Shown: one piece after another, positions 36,782 through 45,911 of the stretch
How the letters are laid out: each line of letters starts with the position of its first letter
Numbering within the stretch: the first letter of the stretch is position 1
Assembly (NCBI GenBank): GCA_019247845.1
Contig: JAFBAL010000054.1
Coordinates: 1-64,000, forward strand
Direction: 5' to 3'
DNA: 64,000 nt
From: Alphaproteobacteria bacterium
GTDB lineage: Bacteria; Pseudomonadota; Alphaproteobacteria; Micropepsales; Micropepsaceae
Position numbers and translations under genes: made by a program
The notes under the pieces: generated by a model
Told to the model about the DNA's origin: nothing
Seen by the model: only the letters and a program-made list of their open reading frames with translations
Database searches by the model: none

Positions 36782-37953
36782 GCAAGGCCGCAGACGATCT
36801 CGACCGCTGGATACGCTCAGACTTCGTGGCGATGAACACGGAGCTGGAGGAGCTCTATTTCGCGCGCGCCGACCGCGCCGACGTCGAAGGCGTGGGCGAG
36901 GCGATCAAGACGCGGCTGGCGGAGGAGGGGCGCGCGCTGATCCGCCCGCTCGCCGCCGAGGGCAACACTAACGAAGGTTTCGACGCCGCGTTCGACGTGC
37001 TGGGCAACCTCGGCCTGTTCATGGCGGCGCTGCGCCGTCACGAGCTGACCAACCCGGAGCGCGAGACCGAGTCGCCGTTCCGCGAGGCCTCGGCGCTCGG
37101 CCTGCACATCGGCGCCTCGCTCGGCGTCACGCCGCGCTTCGCCACCGCGCATCTGACGACCCACAACGCCGCCATCGACGGCGTGCAGAAGAGCTTCACC
37201 AGCCTCGCGGACGAGTTCGTCTTCATCGACTACAACACGATGGGGATCCTGGCCTATAAGCGCGCGGCCGCGGCGCTGATGCACGTGCCCCCGCTCGGCA
37301 TCTCGAACAAGGCGACCTTGATGCTGCTCAACAACGCGCGCGACGCGCTTGCAGACGTGGCCGCGACCAACCAGATCCTGTTCGACCGCCTCGACGCCGA
37401 CCGGTTCTTCTATTGCGTGCGGCCCTATTACAAGCCTTATCGCGTCGGCCGCCAGGAATATCGCGGCGCCAATGCGGGCGACTTCTCCGGCATCAACGAG
37501 ATCGACCTGCTGCTCGGCCTGTGCCGCGCCAACGATCCCAGCTACTCGCAGCTTCTGATCGACAAGATGCTGTTCATGATCCCCGAAGACCAGCGCAACC
37601 TCCGCGACTGCCTGATCCGCGTGCCGCTGCTCGACAGCTTCCTGGAAGCCGCGCCCAAGGCATCCGGCAAAGCGTGGTTCCGGGACAACGCAAGAGCGTT
37701 CCTGGAAGTGTGCGAGGCGCATGGTCGCGCCGCCATCCAGCACCACAATCAGCTTTTCGAGAGCTTCATCGTACGGATGTCCGGAGAGCTCGACCGCAAG
37801 CACCACGGCCAGCTCACCGCGTCCGGCCCGCCGCTGCCCGTGCTCGCCAAGGCGCTCGAGCGGCTGCGCGACCTGCGCGCCGCCGCCAAGCGCGACGACC
37901 TGGAGACCGCGCACGACAAGATCGAGATGCTGAAGCGGGCGGCGGGGCTTTAG
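36778..37953 (+). CDS. PrnB-family (DUF1864) haem protein, monodechloroaminopyrrolnitrin-synthase-like
   Basis: A 391-aa protein. Placed beside Pseudomonas PrnB as I recall it, several blocks line up: VRPYYKPYRVGRQEYRGANAG with LRPFYEPIRVGGQSYLG, QKSFTSLADE with QRSYTGLPDE, LFMAALRRHE with FFLGSLKRHG, and HLTTHNA with HVTVWNP. PrnB belongs to the IDO/TDO haem dioxygenase fold and rearranges 7-chlorotryptophan into the pyrrolnitrin skeleton. A His in AAIQHHNQLFESF is a candidate haem ligand. There is no prnA, prnC or prnD in the window, so this is not a pyrrolnitrin cluster; an unknown oxygenase reaction on an amino-acid derivative is inferred. It is coupled to the aminotransferase. Confidence 0.75.
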   Translation: MSKAADDLDRWIRSDFVAMNTELEELYFARADRADVEGVGEAIKTRLAEEGRALIRPLAAEGNTNEGFDAAFDVLGNLGLFMAALRRHELTNPERETESPFREASALGLHIGASLGVTPRFATAHLTTHNAAIDGVQKSFTSLADEFVFIDYNTMGILAYKRAAAALMHVPPLGISNKATLMLLNNARDALADVAATNQILFDRLDADRFFYCVRPYYKPYRVGRQEYRGANAGDFSGINEIDLLLGLCRANDPSYSQLLIDKMLFMIPEDQRNLRDCLIRVPLLDSFLEAAPKASGKAWFRDNARAFLEVCEAHGRAAIQHHNQLFESFIVRMSGELDRKHHGQLTASGPPLPVLAKALERLRDLRAAAKRDDLETAHDKIEMLKRAAGL

Positions 37954-38636
37954 CCCGCGAGCCGGACCTTTTGCTCGGGCTTGAGCCGTATATGCGTGCC
38001 TTCGTGATTGACGTCGAAGGCCAGCGTCTCGCGCACGATGGCGATCAGCTTCGCATGACCGAAGGCGATCTTGTAGTTCGGCTTGCGCGTGAGCAGTTGC
38101 TGACCGACCTCGGACAGCGGCGCCCAGCCTTTCGCATCGGCGAGCAGCCGGACGACGTCGGTCAGCAACGGCGTCGCGGCATGGCGCTTGCCGAAGACGC
38201 GCGGCGCCGACGCCAGATCGTCCGTGCAGACGAATTCGGTGCAGGCGAGCCGGAAGCTCTGCGGCGTGTTGCGCCGCCCGAAGCCGAAGACGCTGCAGCC
38301 TTCCTCGCGGATGCGTGCCGCGAGCCGGGTGAAGTCGCTGTCCGAAGAGACGATGCCGAAGCCCTGGTACTGGCGCTTGTGGAGCAGGTCCATGGCGTCG
38401 ATCACCAGTGCGATGTCCGAGGCGTTCTTGCAGCCGCCATTGGCGTTGTGCTGATGCAGCTCGAGCCCGTATTCCTTCGCGGCGATGGTCCATTGCTGCA
38501 GGCGCGCGCCCGAGAAATCCCCATAGAGGCGCCGGACCGCGATTTCGCCGCGCAGGGCGATCTCGGCGAGCAGAGCCGCCGCATGCTCGGCGCCTATGTT
38601 CTCCCCGTCGATCAGCACGGCCAGGCGCTGTGCCAT
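37950..38636 (-). CDS. NYN-domain (LabA/DUF88) protein with C-terminal OST-HTH-like domain
   Basis: A 228-aa protein from ATG 38636. The PIN-like NYN nuclease domain shows LAVLIDGENIGAEH, ASDIALVIDAMDLLH and FGIVSSDSDFTRLAARIREEG, which bring together the conserved acidic residues for metal binding. The C-terminal 80 residues (LLTDVVRLLADAKGWAPLSEVGQQLLTRKPNY) resemble an OST-HTH/LOTUS RNA-binding domain. The family is expected to cleave or bind RNA; the target is unknown. Its stop overlaps the stop of the convergent PrnB-family gene by 4 bases. Confidence 0.86.
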   Translation of the reverse strand: MAQRLAVLIDGENIGAEHAAALLAEIALRGEIAVRRLYGDFSGARLQQWTIAAKEYGLELHQHNANGGCKNASDIALVIDAMDLLHKRQYQGFGIVSSDSDFTRLAARIREEGCSVFGFGRRNTPQSFRLACTEFVCTDDLASAPRVFGKRHAATPLLTDVVRLLADAKGWAPLSEVGQQLLTRKPNYKIAFGHAKLIAIVRETLAFDVNHEGTHIRLKPEQKVRLAG

Positions 38637-38686
38637 GGAATTCAATCCTATTCCCCGATAGGCTAGGTCGAATGTATGGATGACTC

Positions 38687-39298
38687 ATGAAGATCAAGCT
38701 CCATAAGAACGACCTGCCGGACGGGCTCGATCTGGGTCCGGTGGTCGCCATCGACAGCGAGACCCTGGGCCTCAACCCCAACCGCGACCGGCTGTGCCTG
38801 GTGCAGCTCTCCTCGGGCGACGGCACCGCGCATCTGGTCCAGTTCGCGGCCGGCGGCTTCGCGGCGCCGAATCTCAAGCGCATGCTCGCCGATCCCAACA
38901 CGATCAAGCTGTTCCATTTCGCGCGCTTCGACATGGCGATGTTCCGCAAGCATCTGGGCGTGGTCACCGCGCCGGTCTACTGCACCAAGATCGCCTCGAA
39001 GCTGGTGCGCACCTATACCGACCGCCACGGGCTGAAGGACCTGGTCAAGGAGCTTCTGGGCGTCGACATGTCGAAGGAACAGCAGAGCTCCGACTGGGGC
39101 GCGGCCGAGCTCAGCGACAAGCAGCTCGCCTATGCCGCCAGCGACGTCGCCCATCTGCACCGGCTGAAGGACGTGCTCGACGCCATGCTGGCGCGCGAGG
39201 GCCGCACGGCGCTGGCCAAGGCGTGCTTCGACTTCCTGCCCGCGCGAGTCGAGCTCGACCTCGCCGGCTGGCCGGATGTCGATATTTTTGCTCATTAA
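38687..39298 (+). CDS. rnd: Ribonuclease D-type 3'-5' exonuclease
   Basis: A 203-aa DEDD exonuclease. The four acidic sites lie in AIDSETLGLNPNRDRLCLVQ, FHFARFDMAMF and YAASDVAHLHRLKDVL. HRDC domains found in E. coli RNase D are missing, which is usual for the short alphaproteobacterial form. It trims stable RNA 3' ends. It precedes kdsD, an order I recall widely in alphaproteobacteria. Confidence 0.92.
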   Translation: MKIKLHKNDLPDGLDLGPVVAIDSETLGLNPNRDRLCLVQLSSGDGTAHLVQFAAGGFAAPNLKRMLADPNTIKLFHFARFDMAMFRKHLGVVTAPVYCTKIASKLVRTYTDRHGLKDLVKELLGVDMSKEQQSSDWGAAELSDKQLAYAASDVAHLHRLKDVLDAMLAREGRTALAKACFDFLPARVELDLAGWPDVDIFAH

Positions 39299-39383
39299 TT
39301 CCGGTTTACCGCGGGATATTCACGCGGCTTGAACGGCCCTCCGCCTTGGGCCAGATTTGGCACGCATTACGCGTGTTGGACGG

Positions 39384-40379
39384 ATGTCAGCCAAGCTCAA
39401 AGCCCTGCCAAGAGACCATATGCGCGGCGATGCCGCCGCGGCCCGCCGCGTGTTCGACACGGCCGCCGAAGCGATCGAAGCGCTGAAGGCCAAGCTGGAC
39501 GCCACCTTCACCCGCGCGGTCGACGTGCTGCTCTCGGTCGAGGGCCGGGTCGTGGTCAGCGGCATGGGCAAGAGCGGTCATATCGGCCGCAAGATCGCCG
39601 CCACCCTGGCCTCGACCGGCACGCCGGCCCAGTTCATCCATCCTGCCGAGGCCAGCCACGGCGACCTGGGCGCGCTCACCGAGAAGGACGCGCTTCTGAT
39701 GCTGTCCTGGCGCGGCGAGACGGCGGAGCTGTCCGACCTCATCACCTATGCCAAGCGCTTCCACATTCCCTTGATCGGCATGGCGAGCAATGCCGAATCC
39801 ACCTTGCTCCAGGCTTCCGACGTAGCGCTGGTGCTTCCGCCGGTGCGCGAGGCCTGCCCGATGGGCATGGCGCCGACGACGTCGACGACGGTGATGCTGG
39901 TGCTGGGCGACGCGCTGGCGGTCGCACTGATGGAGCGGCGCGGCTTCTCGGCGGACCGCTACCGCGACTTCCATCCCGGCGGCAGCCTGGGGCGCGCGCT
40001 GATCCGCGTCTCGGACCTGATGCATACCGGCGACGAGATCCCGCTGGTCGCGAGCGACACGGTCATGAGCGACGTGCTCATCGCCATCGCCGAGCACCGC
40101 TTCGGCTGCGTCGGCGTGGTCGACAGGAAGGGCGCGCTGCTCGGCATGATCACCGACGGCGACCTGCGCCGCCACATGGGCCGCGACCTGCTCGACCGCA
40201 AGGCTGCCGACGTGATGACCAAGAATCCGAAGATCGCGCAGCCCGACCAGCTCGCGGCCGAAGCGCTGGCGATCATGAACGAGAAGAAGATCACCCAGCT
40301 CTTCGTGCTCGACGGCAGATCGAAGAAGCCGGCCGGCATCCTGCACATCCACGACTGCCTGCGCGCGGGGCTCACCTGA
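39384..40379 (+). CDS. kdsD: Arabinose-5-phosphate isomerase KdsD (KpsF/GutQ family)
   Basis: Converts ribulose-5-phosphate to arabinose-5-phosphate, the first step of KDO synthesis for lipopolysaccharide. The SIS domain contains VVSGMGKSGHIGRKIAATLASTGTPAQFIHPAEASHGDLG; two CBS domains follow, in segments such as HRFGCVGVVDRKGALLGMITDGDLRRHM and KKITQLFVLDGRSKKPAGILHIHDCLRAGL. I prefer ATG 39384 (331 aa) over the TTG at 39357. Its stop overlaps the lptC start by one base, giving an LPS operon. Confidence 0.95.
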   Translation: MSAKLKALPRDHMRGDAAAARRVFDTAAEAIEALKAKLDATFTRAVDVLLSVEGRVVVSGMGKSGHIGRKIAATLASTGTPAQFIHPAEASHGDLGALTEKDALLMLSWRGETAELSDLITYAKRFHIPLIGMASNAESTLLQASDVALVLPPVREACPMGMAPTTSTTVMLVLGDALAVALMERRGFSADRYRDFHPGGSLGRALIRVSDLMHTGDEIPLVASDTVMSDVLIAIAEHRFGCVGVVDRKGALLGMITDGDLRRHMGRDLLDRKAADVMTKNPKIAQPDQLAAEALAIMNEKKITQLFVLDGRSKKPAGILHIHDCLRAGLT

Positions 40380-41071
40380 TGCCGCGGGCGAAATCTGCGC
40401 GGGGGCCGACGACGGAGCCGCTCAAGGTCCCGCACGAGCGGCGCGACTGGACGGCACGGGCGCGCGGCACGGCGCTGGACGCGATCCGCTACAGCCAGTT
40501 CGTCTCGCTGATGAAACGCGCGCTGCCCATCGCGGCCGCGGCGGTCCTGGCCGCGGTGCTGGTCTATTCCTTCCTGCCGCGGCCTTCCGACAAGATCACG
40601 CTGACGGCGCAGCACACCGGCGTGCTGGACAACGACCTGACGATGGAGAAGCCCAAGCTGACCGGCGCCGACGACGACGGCAACCCGTTCGTCATCACCG
40701 CCGAGAAGGCGGTGCAGGACCCCAAGCATCTGCGCCGCGTGCGGCTGTCGAAGATCGAGGCCGACATGACCATGCAGGACGGCCGCTGGCTGAACGCGAC
40801 GGCGAGCCAGGGCTTTTTCGACATGGAAAGCGGCGCGCTCAATCTGAGCGGCGGCATCGCGATGTATTCCGACTCGGGCTATGAGCTGCACACCGACCGG
40901 CTCGAAGGCGAGATGAAGAAGGGCACGTTCCACGGACCGGCACCGGTCAGCGGCCACGGTCCGTTCGGCTCCTTGAGCGCCGACCGCTTCGAATACGACC
41001 GTATCAAGCAGGAGCTGCATCTGCTGGGCAACGTGCGGACGAATTTCACGATCCCGAGGCATCATAGATGA
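40379..41071 (+). CDS. lptC: LPS export protein LptC
   Basis: LptC is the single-span inner-membrane member of the Lpt bridge that hands lipopolysaccharide to LptA. The 230-aa protein begins at ATG 40379 in a TGATG overlap with kdsD; the track's 580-aa ORF reads through kdsD in another frame. One membrane segment (ALPIAAAAVLAAVLVYSFLP) is followed by a beta-jellyroll region (NPFVITAEKAVQDP, LSGGIAMYSDSGYELHTDRLEG) typical of the LptC/OstA fold. It overlaps lptA by 4 bases. Confidence 0.92.
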   Translation: MPRAKSARGPTTEPLKVPHERRDWTARARGTALDAIRYSQFVSLMKRALPIAAAAVLAAVLVYSFLPRPSDKITLTAQHTGVLDNDLTMEKPKLTGADDDGNPFVITAEKAVQDPKHLRRVRLSKIEADMTMQDGRWLNATASQGFFDMESGALNLSGGIAMYSDSGYELHTDRLEGEMKKGTFHGPAPVSGHGPFGSLSADRFEYDRIKQELHLLGNVRTNFTIPRHHR

Positions 41072-41574
41072 AACGATTGGCGCTTGCTCTTTTGCTGCTT
41101 TCCACCGCCGGCGCATCGGCGCAGGTGACGAGCGGCTTCGGCCTGTCCGCGAAGGACACCAACGCGCCGATCCAGGTCTCGGCCGACCGTTTCGACGCCG
41201 ACCTCAACTCCAAGACCGGAACCTATTCCGGCAACGTGCTGGTCTCCCAAGGCCAGATGAAGCTGCGCGCCGACAAAGTGAAGGTCAACGTGGTGTCGGG
41301 AAAGCCCGACAAGATCTACGCCAACGGCAACGTGCTGTTCACCGCGCCGTCGGGCAATGCGCAAGGCGATGCCTGCGTCTATGACGTGGCGCCGCGCCTC
41401 ATCACGCTCACCGGCCGCGTGGTCCTGACGAAAGAAAAGAACGTTATGCGCGGCTCGACCCTGACCGTGAACCTGAACACCGGCCAAGCCCAGCTCGGCG
41501 CCAAGCAGGCGCCAGGGCAGCGCGTTCAGGGACTGTTTACACCGCCGCCGCAATCGCAAAAGAACCCGCCCTAG
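41068..41574 (+). CDS. lptA: Periplasmic LPS transport protein LptA
   Basis: The periplasmic jellyroll protein that forms the LPS bridge between LptC and LptD. A leader (MKRLALALLLLSTAGASAQ) is followed by an OstA-like domain with PIQVSADRFDADLNSKTGTYSGNVLVSQGQMKLRADKVKV and NVLFTAPSGNAQGDACVYD. The 168-aa length is normal. It is within the kdsD-lptC-lptA-lptB cluster. Confidence 0.93.
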   Translation: MKRLALALLLLSTAGASAQVTSGFGLSAKDTNAPIQVSADRFDADLNSKTGTYSGNVLVSQGQMKLRADKVKVNVVSGKPDKIYANGNVLFTAPSGNAQGDACVYDVAPRLITLTGRVVLTKEKNVMRGSTLTVNLNTGQAQLGAKQAPGQRVQGLFTPPPQSQKNPP

Positions 41575-41627
41575 CTTCATGGTTCCTTAAACACGATTAG
41601 GCATGGTTTTTGCCCAGGTAGACGAAG

Positions 41628-42455
<828 letters not shown>

Positions 42456-42472
42456 GCAGGGCGTAAAGCGTT

Positions 42473-43972
42473 ATGGCGTTGGGGCAGCGTCTCGAGATAC
42501 GGCAGGGTCAGTCGCTGGTGATGACCCCACAGCTGCAGCAGGCGATCAAGCTGCTGCAGCTCTCCAACATCGAGCTGGCCGAATATTGCGAGCAGGAGCT
42601 CGAGAAGAACCCGCTGCTCGAGCGCGACGACAGCGAGCGCTCGGGCGAGGAGCATGTCGAGCGCGAAAGCGCCGCGACCGAAACCTTGGACACCGCGCTC
42701 GGCCGCGAGGATTTCTCCAAGGCCGAGGACATGGACGCCTCGCACGACGACAAATACGACAGCGCCGAGGGCGCGATGCCTGCGGCGCCGCTCACCGACT
42801 GGTCGACGGTCAAGAATTCGCAGCGCTTCGAGGGCGACGAGGACGGACTCGAATCCTCGCTCGCCGCGGGCGGCAGCCTCAAGGACCACCTGGAGGAGCA
42901 GCTCGCCATCGCGGCGCTCGGCCCCGAGAAGCGGCTCGTCTGCCTGGCGTTGATCGATGCGGTGGACGAGGCGGGCTATCTGCGCGCCGACCTCGACGAG
43001 GTGGCTGAGCGGCTCGGTGCCGCGCGGACCTGCGTGGACGAGGTGCTGAAGATTCTCCAGGGCTTCGATCCGATCGGCGTCGCGGCGCGCGATCTCGCAG
43101 AGTGCCTTGGCATCCAGCTGAAAGCCCAGGACCGGCTCGATCCGGCGATGGCGGCGCTGCTGACCCGGCTCGATCTCGTTGCGCGGCGCGAGACCGCCGC
43201 GCTTTGCGCGATCTGCGGCGTCGATGCCGAAGACATCGCCGACATGATCGCAGAGATCCGCGGCCTGACGCCGAAGCCCGGCCTCGCCTTCGGCACCGAG
43301 CCGGTGCAGCCGGTAATCCCCGACGTCTTCGTGAAGGAGGGTCCCGACGGCGCCTGGCATATCGAGCTCAACGCCGAGACCCTGCCGCGCCTGCTGGTCA
43401 ATTCGCGCTACTACACCAAGGTCCAGGCCGGCGCGCGCGACAAGGATTCCAAGAACTACCTGACCGACTGCCTCAACAGCGCCAACTGGCTGGTGAAGAG
43501 CCTGGACCAGCGTGCGCGAACGATCATGAAGGTGGCAGCTGAGATCGTGCGCCAGCAGGACGGGTTCCTCACCTATGGCGTGCGGCACTTGAGGCCGCTG
43601 AACCTGCGCACCATCGCGGATGCGATCACGATGCACGAGTCCACGGTCAGCCGCGTCACCTCGAACAAATACATCGCGACGCCGCGCGGTACCTTCGAAC
43701 TCAAGTACTTCTTCACTGCCTCGATCCAATCGGTGAACGGCTCGGAAGCGCATTCCGCCGAAGCGGTGCGCGACCGCATTCGCGAGATGATTGAAAACGA
43801 AGGCCGCCGCGAAATTCTCTCCGACGACCGCATCGTTTCGCTGCTCACCGCCGACGGCGTGAACATCGCGCGGCGCACCGTCGCCAAGTACCGCGAGGCG
43901 ATGCGCATCCCGTCTTCGGTCGAGCGCCGCAGGCTGAAATTCGGGGAATCGGCTGCCGCCGGACATCCTTAA
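42473..43972 (+). CDS. rpoN: RNA polymerase sigma-54 factor RpoN
   Basis: A 499-aa sigma-54. Region I is Gln/Leu-rich (RQGQSLVMTPQLQQAIKLLQLSNIELAEY), region II is acidic (ERDDSERSGEEHVERES), and region III carries the core-binding and HTH parts ending with the RpoN box ARRTVAKYREAMRIPSSVERRR. It directs transcription at -24/-12 promoters with bacterial enhancer-binding proteins. It stands in the lptB-rpoN-ptsN block. All functional regions are present. Confidence 0.97.
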   Translation: MALGQRLEIRQGQSLVMTPQLQQAIKLLQLSNIELAEYCEQELEKNPLLERDDSERSGEEHVERESAATETLDTALGREDFSKAEDMDASHDDKYDSAEGAMPAAPLTDWSTVKNSQRFEGDEDGLESSLAAGGSLKDHLEEQLAIAALGPEKRLVCLALIDAVDEAGYLRADLDEVAERLGAARTCVDEVLKILQGFDPIGVAARDLAECLGIQLKAQDRLDPAMAALLTRLDLVARRETAALCAICGVDAEDIADMIAEIRGLTPKPGLAFGTEPVQPVIPDVFVKEGPDGAWHIELNAETLPRLLVNSRYYTKVQAGARDKDSKNYLTDCLNSANWLVKSLDQRARTIMKVAAEIVRQQDGFLTYGVRHLRPLNLRTIADAITMHESTVSRVTSNKYIATPRGTFELKYFFTASIQSVNGSEAHSAEAVRDRIREMIENEGRREILSDDRIVSLLTADGVNIARRTVAKYREAMRIPSSVERRRLKFGESAAAGHP

Positions 43973-43981
43973 TTGCAAGCG

Positions 43982-44010
43982 TTGACATTCCCCTGGGGCA
44001 GGCCTACACA
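43982..44010 (+). promoter_or_regulatory. Possible sigma-70-type promoter before ptsN
   Basis: TTGACA at 43982-43987 is followed by a 17-base spacer and TACACA, a fair but not strong -10. It lies in the 146-base gap between rpoN and ptsN, where hpf is found in many relatives, and could give ptsN its own transcript. No transcript data are available. Confidence 0.4.
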
Positions 44011-44118
44011 CCCCGCCGCCCTGGGAATGAAGGCGCGCTGAAAAGGTCCCTAGAGCCTTGAAGTGCGCGAGCCGCATCAACAAATGACAATGCGTTCGCC
44101 GTCACCGATAGGTCATAG

Positions 44119-44592
44119 ATGAACATCGCCGATCTGCTCCAGCCCGATGCCGTGATCGCGTCGCTGAAGGTCCAGAGCAAGAAGCAATTGCTTCAGGAAT
44201 TGGCCATGCGCGCCGCCGCCCAGACGGGCATCGCCGAGCGCAAGATCTTCGAGACCCTGACAGAGCGCGAGCGCCTGGGCTCGACCGGCGTCGGCGAGGG
44301 CGTCGCCGTCCCGCACGGCCGCATGGCCGATGCCAAGAAGATCGTGGGCGTCTTCGCCCGGCTCGAAAACCCGATCGACTACGACGCCGTCGACAAGCAG
44401 CCGGTCGACCTGGTGTTCATGCTGATAGCGCCCGACGTCGCCGGCGCGGATCATCTGAAGGCCCTGGCCAAGGTCTCGCGCCTGCTGCGCAACGCCCAAG
44501 CCCGCGAGAAGCTGCGCGCCGCCGCCAAGAGCGAGGCGCTCTACGCCATCCTCACCGAGCCTACGGCCAGCGCGAGCTCGCGCGCGGCTTGA
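44119..44592 (+). CDS. ptsN: PTS IIA-like nitrogen regulatory protein PtsN
   Basis: The terminal phospho-acceptor of the PTS-Ntr chain, a regulator that links carbon, nitrogen and potassium status. The 157-aa EIIA(Fru)-type domain shows the phospho-His in GVGEGVAVPHGRMADAKK and the strand DLVFMLIAPDVAGADHLKALAKVSRLLR. It follows rpoN, as usual. Confidence 0.95.
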   Translation: MNIADLLQPDAVIASLKVQSKKQLLQELAMRAAAQTGIAERKIFETLTERERLGSTGVGEGVAVPHGRMADAKKIVGVFARLENPIDYDAVDKQPVDLVFMLIAPDVAGADHLKALAKVSRLLRNAQAREKLRAAAKSEALYAILTEPTASASSRAA

Positions 44593-44599
44593 GCCAAAC

Positions 44600-44821
44600 T
44601 TAGACTTTCAGGTATTTTGGTGCCGTTGCTAGAATTTGCTCCGGCGTCTCTCTAACATTGATTGTGTCGTCTTCAGTTTCCGAGCGTCCTACAAAGAAGA
44701 TTGCTGTACCGCTTGAACTTCCGACCATATACGCGACGTTGTCGAGATTTATATGAACGACTGAAGCGTCAGTATCGGACGTCACGCCATCGTCTTCCAG
44801 GCATTTCACCCAAGTTGCCAT
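44600..44821 (-). CDS. Small FlbD-like hypothetical protein
   Basis: A 73-aa ORF, lower in GC than its neighbours. The pattern VHINLDNVAYMVGSSSGTAIFFVG...TINVRETPEQILA resembles the fold of FlbD-like small proteins (VxLNPxxIxxIE...TxIxLxxGxxxxVxExxxEI). It is convergent with ptsN across 7 bases. The composition suggests transfer. The ATG at 44821 has only a weak ribosome site (AAGGCC...). Real gene status is likely but not certain. Confidence 0.55.
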   Translation of the reverse strand: MATWVKCLEDDGVTSDTDASVVHINLDNVAYMVGSSSGTAIFFVGRSETEDDTINVRETPEQILATAPKYLKV

Positions 44822-44835
44822 AAGGCCTCGCGAAT

Positions 44836-45087
44836 TTGGATTCCAGTGGTTATCCTATCCCTATAACCAAAGCGCTCAAGCCGCCGCAGGTAAACAAGCA
44901 CGCCAAGAGCTGCCCGGCGACGTTGGCTACAGGAAAGATGTTGCAGTTATCTAAGCCGGATCAAGAGGCTATAGCTCACGCAATCCTGAATCCGTGTCCG
45001 CCAAACGCGGTCCTAAAACGCGCTTTCCAGGCTCATCGTCGCCTTATAGCGAAATCGATCTGGCGGCGATCTCTCTCGCCGGAATAA
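44836..45087 (+). pseudogene. Remnant of a DUF1778 (TacA-type) antitoxin
   Basis: The segment LSKPDQEAIAHAILNPCPPNAVLKRAFQAHRRLI matches the C-terminal, toxin-binding part of DUF1778 antitoxins of TacA/TacT modules, where the family reads LSxEDxxAFxxALxNPPxPNxxLKRAFxxHRxLI. The upstream 50 residues do not look like the expected ribbon-helix-helix domain, and no GNAT toxin follows. So this appears to be a broken end of a toxin-antitoxin locus in a low-GC patch. The remaining bases to 45140 hold nothing else I recognise. Confidence 0.55.
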
Positions 45088-45140
45088 AGCCGTTCTGCAT
45101 CGTGTGCGCCTTGAGCCGAGGCCCAGGTGATGTGAAAGCA

Positions 45141-45173
45141 AAAAAAGCGCGCGAGCACCGCCCGCGCGCTTTC
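45141..45173 (-). terminator. Rho-independent terminator for hsp20-DUF1150
   Basis: On the minus strand AAAGCGCGCGGGCGGTGCTCGCGCGCTTTTTTT forms a GC-rich hairpin (AAGCGCGCG / CGCGCGCTT-like arms) followed by a run of Ts. It lies about 20 bases downstream of the DUF1150 stop codon. Confidence 0.85.
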
Positions 45174-45192
45174 CGCCCGTTGTCCTTGAGAC

Positions 45193-45447
45193 CTAGTGCA
45201 CGCTCACCGGCGTGAGGTCGTTCTGCACCGCCGCGCCATACGCCGACGCGTAGGCATCGGTGTAGCCCAGCACGCTGCCGTCGATGGCGTGCAGCACGTA
45301 GAGCTTGACGCCCGGAGGCAGCTCGATGCCCGGCGGGATCAGGCCCAGGCGATGCGCCTCGTCCGAACCCGTGGGCTTGATATAGGCGATGCGCGCCGCC
45401 GCATTCTCGCCTTCCGGCTGGTCTTCGAAATCGAATTCTTCGGTCAT
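45193..45447 (-). CDS. DUF1150 family protein
   Basis: An 84-aa acidic protein with RIAYIKPTGSDEAHRLGLIPPGIELPPGVKLYVLHAIDGSVLGYTD, the hallmark of DUF1150. From memory, this family accompanies small heat-shock proteins in alphaproteobacteria. It overlaps the hsp20 gene by 4 bases. Function is unknown; it likely cooperates with Hsp20 or is regulated with it. Confidence 0.9.
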   Translation of the reverse strand: MTEEFDFEDQPEGENAAARIAYIKPTGSDEAHRLGLIPPGIELPPGVKLYVLHAIDGSVLGYTDAYASAYGAAVQNDLTPVSVH

Positions 45448-45911
45448 GACTGACCTCCTTCCCCGCTCCGGCGCGTTCCCACGCCGCTTGCGGAATTGTT
45501 GTCGCCCGTCCTTATCTCAACGGTCCGGATCACCGGTTCCGCCTTTGGCCGCGACAGCTCCACGGTCAACAAACCGTTACGAAGCTCCGCGCCCGTGACC
45601 TCGATGCCCTCCGCCAGAACGAACGAGCGCTGGAATTGGCGCGCCGCGATGCCGCGATGCAGGAAGTTGCGGTCGGCGCCGTCGCTCTGCTTGCCCTTGA
45701 TGACCAGCTGGCGATCCTCGACCGTGACGTTCAGCTCGTCGGGCGCGAAGCCGGCCACCGCCAGCGTGATGCGCAGCGCCTCGTCGTTGGCCTGCTCGAT
45801 ATTGTAGGGGGGATACCCGTCTCCGGCCGCCTTGGCAGTGCGCTCGAGCAACCGGTCCAGGTGCTCGAAACCCAGGAGAAACGGGCTGTTGAAATAGGCC
45901 CTTTGCGTCAT
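45444..45911 (-). CDS. Small heat-shock protein Hsp20
   Basis: An ATP-independent holdase of 155 aa from ATG 45911; the track uses a TTG two codons earlier. The alpha-crystallin domain is clear: PPYNIEQANDEALRITLAVAGFAPDELNVTVEDRQLVIKG and GIAARQFQRSFVLAEGIEVTGAELRNGLLTVELSR, of the bacterial class A (IbpA-like) type. Its leader looks like a ROSE-type RNA thermometer (separate entry). It is the first gene of the hsp20-DUF1150 operon, closed by a hairpin terminator. Confidence 0.95.
   Translation of the reverse strand: MTQRAYFNSPFLLGFEHLDRLLERTAKAAGDGYPPYNIEQANDEALRITLAVAGFAPDELNVTVEDRQLVIKGKQSDGADRNFLHRGIAARQFQRSFVLAEGIEVTGAELRNGLLTVELSRPKAEPVIRTVEIRTGDNNSASGVGTRRSGEGGQS

Noticed and set aside
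35609-37953. Pyrrolnitrin biosynthetic cluster
   Set aside because: Only a PrnB-family member is present; no halogenases (PrnA/PrnC) or PrnD oxygenase is found nearby.
36817-38967. 716-aa minus-strand ORF
   Set aside because: Antisense shadow of the PrnB-family gene and its neighbours, whose frames carry clear family motifs.
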